Assembly: GCA_017577615.1 (NCBI GenBank)
Contig: PKRE01000009.1
Coordinates: forward strand, 1-64,000
Source: Gammaproteobacteria bacterium
GTDB taxonomy: Bacteria; Pseudomonadota; Gammaproteobacteria; Steroidobacterales; Steroidobacteraceae
Reading direction: 5' to 3'
Length of the DNA: 64,000 nt
The position numbers and the translations under genes were made by a program. The notes beneath the pieces are model-generated. The model did not search any database. It was not told where the DNA came from and was given only the letters and a program-made list of their open reading frames with translations. Below, one piece after another: positions 23,730 through 33,035 of this stretch; within the stretch, counting starts at the first letter, position 1; every line of letters begins with the position of its first letter.

Positions 23730-25391
23730 CTATCGAAACAACACCAATGCCTTACTCAACGTGATCCACAATCCCCAGGCCAGCGGAGCCCCTATTAGGA
23801 CCCACGGAAGAGTTGCAAGCGCGGGGTGGACGCTCATGCGCGAGCGTGGTCTCGTCATCAGCCCCTTCCTGTCGTACGCCGGCCGATGGCTGGTCCGTTC
23901 CGACGGCAGTTGCTCATCCTTCATGTAATGCTTCTCGGCGACCGGTCTCACCGCCAGGTTGCAGCACAGGCCGATGAGCAGCATGCCAGCGAGCACGTAC
24001 ATGGTCACATTGTAAGCCTCGTGCGGAGGCAATCCACGCGCCAACTGATACTCTCGTATGTAGTTCACGATAACGGGTCCGAGAATGCCGGCAGCGGACC
24101 ATGCCGTGAGCAATCGTCCATGAATAGCGCCGACGTGCTGAGTGCCAAAGAGATCAGCCAGGTATGCCGGGATCGTCGCAAAGCCACCACCATACATGGT
24201 CAGAATCACGCAGAAGATCGCCACGAAGAACGCGACGCTGCCAGCGCGACCTGCCAGCGGCGCAGACACATATAGCATCATGCCGAGCACGAAGAAGAGC
24301 GTATAGGTCAACTTACGTCCAATGTAGTCGGACAGCGATGCCCAGAAGAATCGGCCGAGGATATTGAACAGCGACAGCAAGCCAGCAAAGGCGGCACCCA
24401 CGGTCGCGACCTGCGTCCGCTGCGCTTCGTTCAATTCGGGCAAACGCAAATCCATACCTATCAATGCGCCCCCGAACACTTCCTGGAGCATCGGCGAAGC
24501 CATGCCGATGACCCCGATGCCTGCGCTGACGTTCAAGCACAAGACCGCCCACAGCAGCCAGAACTGCGGCGTGCGCAAGGCTTCGTTCACGTGCACGTCA
24601 TGGGCACTGATGAGTTGTCTCACGCGCCTTGGCGCAACGCGCCCGGGGGGCTGCCAATCTGGCGGCGGCACGCGGTAGCCAAATGCGCCAGCCATCATGG
24701 CGACGAAGTACAGCAGCGCCAGCACGACGAATGTTTCCCACACGCCGACCGACTCGGCCGTCGCGAACACGTTCATGAGACGATCGGCCAATGGCGCTCC
24801 GATCATCGCGCCGCCACCAAAGCCCATAATGGCAAGACCAGTGGCCATGCCGCGATGATCGGGAAACCACTTGATCAGAGTCGACACCGGCGAGATATAC
24901 CCCAGCCCGAGACCGATTCCGCCTATCACGCCGGAACCGAGCCACAGCAGCCAAATCTGATGCGTGTACACACCGAGCGCCGAGACCAGCAAACCACCAC
25001 TCCAACACAGTGCTGCTACGACGCCCGCCTTGCGCGGACCGGCAGTCTCGAGCCAATGGCCGAACACTGCGGCCGAGGAGCCCAAGAAGACGAAGAACAG
25101 AGTGTAGGTCCAGCCCAGCATAGAGATGGGCCAGTCGCAAGTGGTCGAAACGATGCGCTCAGGAAAGCTGATGTCGGGGCAAACGACCGGCGCGTCGATT
25201 CCGATGGCCCGCGACAGCGGCAGCCAGAACACGCTGAAGCCGTAGGCCATGCCTATCGAGAGATGAATCGCGAGCGCCGCCGGAGGAACTAGCCAACGGT
25301 TATAGCCCTCTGGTGCAATCGTCTTCGACTTGTCCAGCAAGCCGGATTTGTGATTCCGCTGCAGTTGTGCATTCAACTCATCGGTACCCAT
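23730..25391 (-). CDS. OFA-family MFS transporter (oxalate/formate type) with C-terminal small-subunit-like extension
   Basis: The 553-residue protein has 12 predicted transmembrane helices and the MFS loop WFPDHRGMATG. It resembles oxalate:formate antiporters (GLGLGYISPVSTLIKWFPD, GGGFATIPAYLADLFG, VGAIHGRLLTAWSAAGILGP). The periplasmic insertion between helices 1 and 2 (around CPDISFPERIV) is long. After the last MFS helix and a charged linker there is one extra segment, ALATLPWVLIGAPLAWGLW. This resembles the separate MFS small-subunit proteins found next to OFA carriers, so a fusion is suspected. The ATG at 25391 has GGAG. It converges on the formate dehydrogenase operon, which suggests formate or oxalate as substrate. 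Confidence 0.85.
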   Translation of the reverse strand: MGTDELNAQLQRNHKSGLLDKSKTIAPEGYNRWLVPPAALAIHLSIGMAYGFSVFWLPLSRAIGIDAPVVCPDISFPERIVSTTCDWPISMLGWTYTLFFVFLGSSAAVFGHWLETAGPRKAGVVAALCWSGGLLVSALGVYTHQIWLLWLGSGVIGGIGLGLGYISPVSTLIKWFPDHRGMATGLAIMGFGGGAMIGAPLADRLMNVFATAESVGVWETFVVLALLYFVAMMAGAFGYRVPPPDWQPPGRVAPRRVRQLISAHDVHVNEALRTPQFWLLWAVLCLNVSAGIGVIGMASPMLQEVFGGALIGMDLRLPELNEAQRTQVATVGAAFAGLLSLFNILGRFFWASLSDYIGRKLTYTLFFVLGMMLYVSAPLAGRAGSVAFFVAIFCVILTMYGGGFATIPAYLADLFGTQHVGAIHGRLLTAWSAAGILGPVIVNYIREYQLARGLPPHEAYNVTMYVLAGMLLIGLCCNLAVRPVAEKHYMKDEQLPSERTSHRPAYDRKGLMTRPRSRMSVHPALATLPWVLIGAPLAWGLWITLSKALVLFR

Positions 25392-25663
25392 CCGCGCTCC
25401 TTCATTACCGCAGATCGCCAACAAGGCAGCGCTCGAGCTTCACGGTGGGCAGCCGCCCGCAGCTTCTCGACTTGATTGATGTCGCTGCAATAGCGGCGCA
25501 TGAATTGAATCAATAACAAACATCTACCTTGCCACACATGCGCATTTGTGCGCACGCCTGGATGAGCGGCTCTGCTGATCATGACCGCAGGAGGGGAACC
25601 GAGCTCGCGGCTCGCGGGTTTCGTGGTGTTGAAGACAAACAAGCCGTGACATCAGGAGATGCC

Positions 25664-26221
25664 ATGAGTCAATACCGTATCGCCGTCCTGGTCGGCAGCC
25701 TGCGCCGTGACTCTTACAATCGTCGTCTCGCGACAGCAGTCGCGCAACTCGCACCGCCGGAGCTATCCTTCGAGCACCTGCGCATCGACGACCTGCCCCT
25801 CTACAACCAAGATGACGATGCGAATCAGGCGGAACCGGTCAAGCGCTTGAAGAACGAGATCCGCTCGTCACACGGTGTTCTCTTCGTCACTTCCGAATAC
25901 AACCGCTCCGTGCCCGGCGTCTTGAAGAACGCCATCGATCACGCCTCGCGCCCATACGGTGACAACGCATGGGACGGCAAGCCTGCTGGTGTGATCGGCT
26001 GCTCGATCGGTGCCATCGGCACGGCGATCGCGCAACAGCACCTGCGCAACACCCTCGCATATCTGAACATGCCCACGCTGTGCCAGCCCGAAGTATTCCT
26101 GCATGTGGACGATGCGTTCTTCGACGCGCAAGGTCGTTGCGCACGGCCGGATACCCGACAGTTCTTGCAGGGGTGGATGGATGAGTTCGTCGCATGGATC
26201 AAGCGCTACGCGGCTTCCTAG
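25664..26221 (+). CDS. NADPH-dependent FMN reductase (ChrR/azoreductase type)
   Basis: The 185-residue flavodoxin-like protein shows the FMN phosphate loop GSLRRDSYNRRLA near residue 11 and the family motif TSEYNRSVPGVLKNAIDHAS. Related enzymes reduce quinones, azo dyes or chromate in the cytoplasm. The ATG at 25664 has GGAG at about 7 bases. A short dyad TGCGCA-TTTG-TGCGCA (25539-25554) lies upstream and could be an operator. The physiological substrate is unknown. Confidence 0.88.
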   Translation: MSQYRIAVLVGSLRRDSYNRRLATAVAQLAPPELSFEHLRIDDLPLYNQDDDANQAEPVKRLKNEIRSSHGVLFVTSEYNRSVPGVLKNAIDHASRPYGDNAWDGKPAGVIGCSIGAIGTAIAQQHLRNTLAYLNMPTLCQPEVFLHVDDAFFDAQGRCARPDTRQFLQGWMDEFVAWIKRYAAS

Positions 26222-26310
26222 CCGTTCCGTTCACAGAGAACAGTGCCTTGCAAGTGGCCCCGGCCGCGCCCGGTTCGAGAGCAAAGTGCAGTCAGGAGGG
26301 CTGCTGGGCG

Positions 26311-26820
26311 TTGAACGCTGAGCTGCTGAGCCGCCGCTGTCGCGTGCTGTGGATGGCGGCGCTCGTGCTATGGATAGTCGGTTGCTCACACCTGGCGCCG
26401 CGAGATCCCATACAAGCGTACGTGGTGGGCATCGAACCCCTGCAGGGTGAAGGTCTCGAGCTGCGTATGCTCGTGAAGTTGCGCGTGCAGAATCCGAACG
26501 AGACGCCGATTCACTATGACGGGGTCCACGTTGATCTGAAGGTCCAAGGACGATCCTTTGCCAGCGGCGTGAGCAACGAGCGCGGCGTCGTCCCTCGCTT
26601 CGGAGAGCAGGTCGTAAACGTGCCTGTGAGTATCTCTGCGTTACGCCTGTTCCAGAGCGCGGTCGGCGTTCTCGATCAATCGCGCGGGAAGATCGAATAC
26701 GAGCTCAGAGGCAAGCTCGCCGGACCGGCGTTTCGAGCGGTCCGCTTCGATGCGCGCGGCGAGATGGTGCTTCCGACGGAACTGGGGGTCGATGGCCGAA
26801 GCCGAGAGACTGGAGACTGA
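26311..26820 (+). CDS. LEA type 2 (WHy-domain) lipoprotein
   Basis: The protein has about 169 residues. A lipoprotein signal (WMAALVLWIVGCSH, lipobox cysteine in VGC) is followed by a LEA-2 domain: LRMLVKLRVQNPNETPIHYD, then VHVDLKVQGRSFASGVS. Such proteins are linked to desiccation or envelope stress. The start is uncertain. TTG at 26311 with AGGAGG about 10 bases upstream gives a well-shaped signal peptide, an ATG at 26341 region of the frame is too close to the hydrophobic core, and the frame is open into the preceding gene. It overlaps nothing and ends just before a convergent gene. Confidence 0.75.
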   Translation: MNAELLSRRCRVLWMAALVLWIVGCSHLAPRDPIQAYVVGIEPLQGEGLELRMLVKLRVQNPNETPIHYDGVHVDLKVQGRSFASGVSNERGVVPRFGEQVVNVPVSISALRLFQSAVGVLDQSRGKIEYELRGKLAGPAFRAVRFDARGEMVLPTELGVDGRSRETGD

Positions 26821-26833
26821 ACGTCGCCTCCTC

Positions 26834-27880
26834 TCAAAGTGTCGCCGGCCGCGCCTGGAAACCGTCGATGCCGAAGAACATCTCGAAACCGATGCCGATT
26901 CCCCAGCTCGGTTTGCGGGGCTCGTCGCGGTGCTCGCGGGGCCAGGTGATACTCGGTCGCAATTCGAGCACGAGCCAGTCGCGCAGGACTCGTTTCCGAT
27001 ACGCAACCCGCAACCCATATTCTCCGAGAGGCACTGGCGCGTCGAACTCACCGCTCGTGAAGATTTGCGCAGCAATGCCGCGGCTGTTCGACAAAGCGCG
27101 GTACCAGGTCAACGAGGCATAGCCTCGCACGCCATCGGACTCCTGCGAGATCGTGCCCGAGGCCGTCCAGCGAATCAGCGAATCGACATCCAGCGCGCGC
27201 TCGATATCGATGCGGCTCGTGAACCCGAATCCCTCGCTGTCCTGCCAGAAACCAATCTCGCGGAAAGTGAGCACGATGTGATGGTCGGTCGTGTGCTCGA
27301 ACCGATAGCCCACTTTGACGAACGGATCGATGGGCGAACGAATGCGGATACCAGCATCGGCTTCGAAACGTGCTCCGCGGTCGCGCTCACGATACTGAAT
27401 GCCAAGCAACGTTTGATCTTGATCGATCTCGCCGCGGCTGCGCTGGCGCGGGATCGCACCCGATTGCTGCTCGCGCTCGGTGACGAACTCGTCGCGACTG
27501 AAGGTGCCGATGAAGGCGTTGTAGCGCTCTCCCAGATGCGGCAACGGCATGCGCACCCGAAAGCGAAACTTCTGCCTGAAGCCGTGGAACTCGTCCCACA
27601 ATACGATGGGCGTGACGCTCCCGCGGGTATCCTGCGCGTAGACCTCTTCCGACACATCAGCGCCGAACCACCGGTCTACGCGCATAGCCGAGCGCCACAG
27701 GAAAGAATGCAACCCGTTGTGGGTACGGTCGACCCAATTATCGGCGGGCTCAGTTACCACAGGGTCGGGTGACGGCATCTCCGCATCGACCTGCGCGGAC
27801 GGCAACGCCGGTGGCTGCTCCGCGGCGACAGCTCCCGACTGTCTGCCGACAGTCTGCAGCAACATCAACACCGCCAGCAT
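26834..27880 (-). CDS. Predicted outer-membrane beta-barrel protein, unknown family
   Basis: The protein has about 348 residues if the ATG at 27880 is used. A signal peptide (LMLAVLMLLQTVGRQSGAVAA) is followed by a proline-rich spacer. From about residue 90 come repeated amphipathic strands with aromatic ends, such as FRQKFRFRVRMPLPHLGERY, VKVGYRFEHTTDHHIVLTF, LRVAYRKRVLRDWLVLELR and WGIGIGFEMFFG. I do not recognise the family. The frame is open upstream to 28144, but that part is the decayed end of a NodT gene and should not be counted. The start codon is uncertain because no well-placed ribosome-binding site is visible. Confidence 0.65.
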   Translation of the reverse strand: MLAVLMLLQTVGRQSGAVAAEQPPALPSAQVDAEMPSPDPVVTEPADNWVDRTHNGLHSFLWRSAMRVDRWFGADVSEEVYAQDTRGSVTPIVLWDEFHGFRQKFRFRVRMPLPHLGERYNAFIGTFSRDEFVTEREQQSGAIPRQRSRGEIDQDQTLLGIQYRERDRGARFEADAGIRIRSPIDPFVKVGYRFEHTTDHHIVLTFREIGFWQDSEGFGFTSRIDIERALDVDSLIRWTASGTISQESDGVRGYASLTWYRALSNSRGIAAQIFTSGEFDAPVPLGEYGLRVAYRKRVLRDWLVLELRPSITWPREHRDEPRKPSWGIGIGFEMFFGIDGFQARPATL

Positions 27881-28096
27881 CAGCCCGGGTCGCAGCAATC
27901 GCCCTCCGGTTGCAAGGTCATTTGTGCGCCACACTCCTACAAAGAGTAACCGCTGGGGTTGGTTCCCGCGTTCACCCGGGAGACCGGTCCAGCACGGCTG
28001 CCCCGTACGCACCGACCTTGCGGCCGGCCCCGGCACGGTGCCGGATCTTGGGCTCGGCCACAGAGCATGACAAAGTCTTGTCACGAATCCGTGACG

Positions 28097-28320
28097 CATG
28101 CACCACTCCCAGCCACCTCCTAGTGCTTTATAGAGCGCCACCATACGGCGCGCGAGCAGTGTTTAACTTTCGCTCAGACTGCGCTGCAGTCGCAGTCACG
28201 CTCGTTGCGCATCGAGCACAGTCAAGTAATCCGTCTGTAGCGATCCAAGGCGAGGGCGTGTGTCTACCGACTCGCAGCAACTGCTGCCGCCAGCTCCTCG
28301 TTGCGCTGCCTTTCGCAATC
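28097..28320 (-). pseudogene. Relic of a NodT-type outer-membrane efflux protein (C-terminal end)
   Basis: On the minus strand three frames together give the end of a NodT protein: ERQRNEELAAAVAASR (from 28314), an in-frame TAG, ALALDRYR, a frame change, TDYLTVLDAQRA, a TGA, LRLQRSLSES, a TAA, and MVALYKALGGGWEW. The last motif closely resembles LLAMYKALGGGF at the end of the intact NodT gene near 42.9 kb. Several stops and at least one frameshift show it is dead. Upstream sequence no longer aligns. Confidence 0.82.
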
Positions 28321-28433
28321 AACCGCGCGCAGAGCTCACAGCGGCTCGCCTAAGAGCAACGACAGTGCATGAATCCGTTCCGTTTCGCGCTGCTAGTGCT
28401 GGACGCGACCGCTCTACTACACGCCCGCTGCTG

Positions 28434-28464
28434 CCAACCCCGCGCTCGGACAGCCTCGGGTTGG
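28434..28464 (-). terminator. Probable terminator of the pirin gene
   Basis: CCAACCC and GGGTTGG pair, with an inner CGAG/CTCG pairing possible, immediately downstream of the pirin stop codon. No T-run is present. Confidence 0.5.
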
Positions 28465-28472
28465 CGGGTCGC

Positions 28473-29171
28473 TCACGGCAGGTCGAAGACGAGCACTTCA
28501 GCGCCCGCGCCGCGCTCGAGCGTCACGCTAGTCTCTCCTGTCACTTTCAAGCCGTCTCCGACCTGCAGCGCTTCGCCGTTCGCGACGATCGAGCCGCGAG
28601 CCACATGCACGTACGCTCTCCTATCACGTGCAAGAGTAAGCTCAGCGCGCTCGTCGCCGTCGAACAGACCGGCATAAACGCGCGCGTCCTGATGGATGCG
28701 CACCGAGCCATCGGCTCCTTCTCGAGAAGCGATCAGGCGCAGGCGTCCCCTCTTCTCCTCCGGCGTATAGCTCTTCTGTTCGTACTCGGGCTCGATGCCA
28801 AGCACGTCCGGCAGGATCCAGATCTGCAAGAAGTGCACAGTATCCGTCTGCGAGTTGTTGAACTCACTGTGTAGCACACCTCGCCCAGCGCTCATGCGCT
28901 GCACGTCGCCGGCGCGAATCACAGAACCGTTGCCCAACGAGTCGCGGTGAGCGAGCTCACCCTCGAGCACATAGCTGATGATCTCCATATCGCGGTGCCC
29001 ATGTGTGTCGAACCCGGCCCCGGGAGCGACACGATCTTCGTTGATGACGCGCAATGGGCCAAACGATACGTGCTCGGGATCGTAGTAATTGGCGAACGAG
29101 AAGCTGTGATACGACTTCAGCCAACCGTGATCGGCATGGCCACGTTCATGACTGCGACGGACCGTATGCAT
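28473..29171 (-). CDS. Pirin family bicupin protein
   Basis: The 232-residue protein starts MHTVRRSHERGHADHGWLKS. The cupin metal ligands characteristic of pirins are visible: FDTHGHRDMEIISYVLEG and SAGRGVLHSEFNNS. It resembles E. coli YhhW, for which quercetinase activity is reported. The ribosome-binding site GAGGAGG lies 4 bases before the ATG. It stands alone, so its cellular role is unclear. Confidence 0.92.
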   Translation of the reverse strand: MHTVRRSHERGHADHGWLKSYHSFSFANYYDPEHVSFGPLRVINEDRVAPGAGFDTHGHRDMEIISYVLEGELAHRDSLGNGSVIRAGDVQRMSAGRGVLHSEFNNSQTDTVHFLQIWILPDVLGIEPEYEQKSYTPEEKRGRLRLIASREGADGSVRIHQDARVYAGLFDGDERAELTLARDRRAYVHVARGSIVANGEALQVGDGLKVTGETSVTLERGAGAEVLVFDLP

Positions 29172-29369
29172 GAGTCCTCCTCTCGGAAAGCGTCAAGATA
29201 CGGCAGTCGGCGCCGAGGTGGAAGCAAATTTGCTTCAAGACGCGGGGCTGGGGGAGGGGGAGGCTAGAGAGCCTGGAGCTCGTGTGCACGCCTCGCCCAA
29301 CGCCCAGAGCCCTAAGCAAAACAAGCATGGCATTTGGCGCACTCTCCGCCAGCCCCACGTCCCGAGCCA

Positions 29370-30632
29370 CTACCTAAACTCGAAATGCTCGAAACGCAGG
29401 TTGGCACTAGGCACCCCATGCTCACGCATGATCTGGCGCACGTGTTTCAAGAGGCCTTTCGGTCCACAGAAGCTCACTTTCACGTCGCTGGCGCCGCTTT
29501 CCCGAACAATGGCTGCGAAGCGCTGCATGAACGTCTCGCTCGTCGGCCCATCCGGCACGGGCACGAACTCCGCACTGCGTCGATGCGCAAGCTCTTCGAT
29601 CCTCGTTGTACTTGGAAAATCACGACCGGGCGTGAAGAAGTAAAACAGAGTCACATTATCGAGCGTCGAATCCCGTTCATCGGTCAGCCATGCTAGAAAC
29701 GGCGAAATACCGACCCCGCCAGCAATCCAGATCTCACGCTTCGCAGGCTCCCGAGCGAAGCGTCCGAACGGTGCATAAACGGTCGCATGCATGCCCGCCG
29801 TGACATGATCGAACAGCTTCTGCGTGTAGTCGCCGAGCGCGCGAATCACGAAATGCACATGACCCGAGTCATCCGGCGCCTTCGCGATCGTGAACGGATG
29901 CGGCTCACGCAGTCCATCCTCCTTCATCGAAATGAAGGCGAACTGACCTGGCACGAAGCTCACCGGATGCTTGACTGGCTCGAGCTCGAGATGCAGCGCC
30001 GCAGCGCCAGGCACTGCGCGTACCACCCGATACTCGGCGTGAGGTGACAAGAGCGGGTACAGCAGCAACTTGTAGAACGCTCCGAGCAGACCAGCCGCCG
30101 AGAGCGATGCAAGCCAAATGCCTGCAGCGCTCGAGAGTGCAATCGGCGATCTAAAGCTCAGCCAGTGCAGCACAGCAAGCGAGAACAACGGTCCCGACAA
30201 CTTGTGCCACCAACGCCACCGGTGATAAGGGATCTTGCGGTTGAGCGCGAGAACAACGATCAACATGAGCGCCACGAAGCTCAGCTGACGCACGAGCCTC
30301 GTCCAGAAAGGGGGAAGCGCGATGATCGAGGCTGTCTGCCATTCAGGTGCACCGGCCTTGAAGACGAAATGAGTCGATGCGAACCCGAGCGCGAAGATGG
30401 CCATCCACTTGTGTGTCAGGTAGACCCGATCGAGCCCACCGAAGGCGGTTTCGACAAGGGGCCAGCGGCTTGCCAGCAGCGCCGCGGCACCCATCAAGCC
30501 CAACGCCGAGACTCCCATCGCGAGGCTGAACGCTCCCAGGCTCATCCATGTGGAGCGCGGTATCTCCGCGAGCGTGACCACGACGCTGATCGCCGTGATT
30601 CCTGCTATCGCTTGCCAAGAGCGGATGTACAT
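29370..30632 (-). CDS. Ferric-reductase-like membrane oxidoreductase (FAD/NAD binding)
   Basis: The protein has about 420 residues. The N-terminal half has six membrane segments of the ferric reductase type with histidines suited to bind heme (VYLTHKWMAIFALGFASTHF and WRWWHKLSGPLFSLAVLHWL). The C-terminal half is a ferredoxin-reductase module: FAD motif EPHPFTIAKAP, NAD motif IWIAGGVGISPFLAWL and the terminal CGPKGLLKHVRQIM. It would move electrons across the inner membrane, but the acceptor is unknown. The ATG at 30632 is preferred over 30656 because GAAGG lies at the right distance. Confidence 0.87.
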   Translation of the reverse strand: MYIRSWQAIAGITAISVVVTLAEIPRSTWMSLGAFSLAMGVSALGLMGAAALLASRWPLVETAFGGLDRVYLTHKWMAIFALGFASTHFVFKAGAPEWQTASIIALPPFWTRLVRQLSFVALMLIVVLALNRKIPYHRWRWWHKLSGPLFSLAVLHWLSFRSPIALSSAAGIWLASLSAAGLLGAFYKLLLYPLLSPHAEYRVVRAVPGAAALHLELEPVKHPVSFVPGQFAFISMKEDGLREPHPFTIAKAPDDSGHVHFVIRALGDYTQKLFDHVTAGMHATVYAPFGRFAREPAKREIWIAGGVGISPFLAWLTDERDSTLDNVTLFYFFTPGRDFPSTTRIEELAHRRSAEFVPVPDGPTSETFMQRFAAIVRESGASDVKVSFCGPKGLLKHVRQIMREHGVPSANLRFEHFEFR

Positions 30633-30794
30633 GACCCGACCTTCAACAGAAGTCATTGCCGCGGATGTAGGACAAACGATCTGTGCCCGTCGGCGGTTTC
30701 GTTGTAGTCATACGTGCGGCTCGCGCCGGACTCGTCGGATTTCCGCCCGATCGCGCACTGGTCTTCCCGTGAATAGTCAGGCGGCAGGACAGGA

Positions 30795-31304
30795 TTAGTT
30801 CTCGAGCAGCTCACGAACAGTGGGCTCCAGCTTGGTGAGCCCCCACTCCCGTCCGACAGCGATGGCGTGCTCGACCGGCCGCCCGTAAAGCCATGCCTCA
30901 CGAAGCGCAATTAGCGCGCCGACACGATTGCCGCTTGAGCAGTGAAGAAGTGCTGATGCGTCGCCGATCTCGTGCAAGATGCGGTCGAGCTTGCGCACGT
31001 TATCGACGGTCAAAGATTCAGCGCCTCGGATCGGGATGCTGTGATACACGAGTCCATGTTGAGCCGCCGCGTGAGCCTCGTCGAAGCCTGGGGTCTCCTC
31101 TGCCGGTCGCAGACTGACGATGTGCTCAACTCCCGCACGCCGCAGCAGCTCCATGTGCGTCGAATCGATTCCGCCGCTCACGACGCGGTTCGGCGCCGGC
31201 ATTCTCCCTTGTGGCAGAGAGTCAGATAGATCGGCCAGTACATCATCTGCATGTATGGCCTGGGCCACAACACAAATCAGGCTGAGGACGAGCACTCTGA
31301 TCAT
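30795..31304 (-). CDS. Exported tyrosine/dual-specificity phosphatase-like protein
   Basis: The 169-residue protein has a signal peptide (MIRVLVLSLICVVAQAIHA). The phosphatase loop is HCSSGNRVGAL, fitting C-x5-R. Upstream, the stretch GVEHIVSLRPAEETPGFDE carries the conserved region of beta-lactamase-hydrolase-like phosphatases. The likely location is the periplasm, which makes the substrate unclear. The ATG at 31304 has GAGG nearby; the open frame continues upstream but lacks conserved features. Confidence 0.8.
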   Translation of the reverse strand: MIRVLVLSLICVVAQAIHADDVLADLSDSLPQGRMPAPNRVVSGGIDSTHMELLRRAGVEHIVSLRPAEETPGFDEAHAAAQHGLVYHSIPIRGAESLTVDNVRKLDRILHEIGDASALLHCSSGNRVGALIALREAWLYGRPVEHAIAVGREWGLTKLEPTVRELLEN

Positions 31305-31481
31305 GCCTACCTCGGGTCTTGCGACGGACAACGCCTCGCGTAGCTCAAAGCATGTGCGATCTGCGTTCGACCCACAACCGCCCCTATCCACCAGCCATTA
31401 CGTGATCCTCGCATCTCGTCTCGCTCTCTCGGTTGACAGCAGCATGGCACTTCGCAAGAGTGAAGCTCTGGTTCGATCAAC

Positions 31482-33035
31482 GTGTGGCCCGCCTCCGTGT
31501 CAGCTCTGAGCCGTGACCAACTGATCCATGCCTCGTTTCCGCACGAGGCACAGACCCTGGAGTTGCGCGAAACCCATCTCTCGTATGTCCTGCTGACAGG
31601 GCAGTTCGCCTACAAGGTCAAGAAAGCGCTCAAACTTGACTTCGTCGATGCCAGCACACTCGAGCGGCGCCGCCGTCTCTGCGAGGAAGAGCTACGTCTC
31701 AATCGCCGCTATGCACCAGACTTGTACTTGAGTGTGGTGCCGATCACTGCTGATCGAGGCACCCTCCGATTCGGTGGTGAAGGCCCTCCGATCGAATATG
31801 CCGTGCAGATGCGGCAGTTCGATCCCAAGCTCGAGCTGCCGGCTCTGCTGCGGGACAACGCAGTGGACATCGTCCAGCTCACAGACTTAGCCGACCGTAT
31901 CGCGGCGTTTCATGCGGCCGCCCTACCGCTTCGTGATGCAGGCGATCGAGGGACGAGATGGTTCCTGGACAAGGCACAAGAGAATCTAGCGAGCCTTCTC
32001 GCACGTGCGAAGCACCTCGGCGAAGAGATCCGTATGGCCAAGATCGAGGCATGGACGCGACGCACCCTATCTGAGAAAGCTGAGCAGCTGCGGGAACGCG
32101 AACGCAGGGGCTCGATACGCGAGTGCCACGGAGACCTTCACTGCGGCAACGTCGTGCGTTGGGAGGGACGGCTCATACCTTTCGACTGCATCGAGTTCGA
32201 TCCCGAGCTCCGCTTCATCGACGTCCTGAACGACGTTGCCTTTCTAGTCATGGACCTCATGACGCGCGGTCGCGCCGATCTTGCCTTCGGCTTTCTCAGT
32301 CGTTACCTCGAGAGAACGGGTGACTATTCGGGTGTCCCGTTATTGCCGACCTACCTTGTCTACCGGGCACTCGTGCGTGCCAAGGTCGAGCTCATCGCGT
32401 TCGAGCAACACCCTGAAGCGTCCGACATCCTAGAACGGGCACATGCTTATATCGACACAGCAGCTTCGATCATACAGCCCACGAACCCTGCGACCCTCGT
32501 CATCATGCACGGTGCCTCCGGCTCCGGTAAGTCTTGGCTGAGCGCGCAGCTGGTCCCGGCACTTCGGGCGCTCCGCGTACGATCGGACCTCGAGCGCAAG
32601 CGGCTTGCGGGCATTGATCCGTTCGACCCGGACGCTCGTCCATCGCAGGACATCTACACGCTCGATTTCAATGAGCGCACATATGACTACATGCGCGAGT
32701 GTGCCCGCGCATGTCTGCAGAGCGGCATCAGCACGATCGTCGACGCTGCGTTCTTGCGCACGCACGAACGGCGCGCCTTTGCCGAGCTCGCCCGGGAACA
32801 CGGTGCATCCTTCCTGATCGTCTCCTGTCAGGCCGAAGAAGCCACGCTCGTCAGCCGAATCGCTGCAAGACGCGCGGCCCGGAACGATCCGTCCGACGCC
32901 GACGAGGCGGTCATGCGCCAACAGCTGCGGACGATGGAACCATTCGTGGAGGATGAGCTACCGCACGTGCTCCAAGTCGGCACGCATGCCCCGGATGCGC
33001 TAAGGACAGTGCGCTCGCGTGTCCTCGAACCATAA
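31482..33035 (+). CDS. Fused APH-type kinase and P-loop ATPase/kinase
   Basis: The 517-residue cytoplasmic protein has an N-terminal domain resembling aminoglycoside phosphotransferases, with the Brenner motif ECHGDLHCGNVVRW and a later FDCIEFDPELRFIDVL that supplies the metal-binding Asp. The C-terminal domain from about residue 340 is a P-loop kinase: MHGASGSGKSWLSAQL, then TIVDAAFLRTHERRAF. This two-domain architecture is widespread in proteobacteria but its substrate is not known to me, and resistance should not be assumed. The start is a GTG at 31482 or 31497. Confidence 0.83.
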   Translation: MWPASVSALSRDQLIHASFPHEAQTLELRETHLSYVLLTGQFAYKVKKALKLDFVDASTLERRRRLCEEELRLNRRYAPDLYLSVVPITADRGTLRFGGEGPPIEYAVQMRQFDPKLELPALLRDNAVDIVQLTDLADRIAAFHAAALPLRDAGDRGTRWFLDKAQENLASLLARAKHLGEEIRMAKIEAWTRRTLSEKAEQLRERERRGSIRECHGDLHCGNVVRWEGRLIPFDCIEFDPELRFIDVLNDVAFLVMDLMTRGRADLAFGFLSRYLERTGDYSGVPLLPTYLVYRALVRAKVELIAFEQHPEASDILERAHAYIDTAASIIQPTNPATLVIMHGASGSGKSWLSAQLVPALRALRVRSDLERKRLAGIDPFDPDARPSQDIYTLDFNERTYDYMRECARACLQSGISTIVDAAFLRTHERRAFAELAREHGASFLIVSCQAEEATLVSRIAARRAARNDPSDADEAVMRQQLRTMEPFVEDELPHVLQVGTHAPDALRTVRSRVLEP

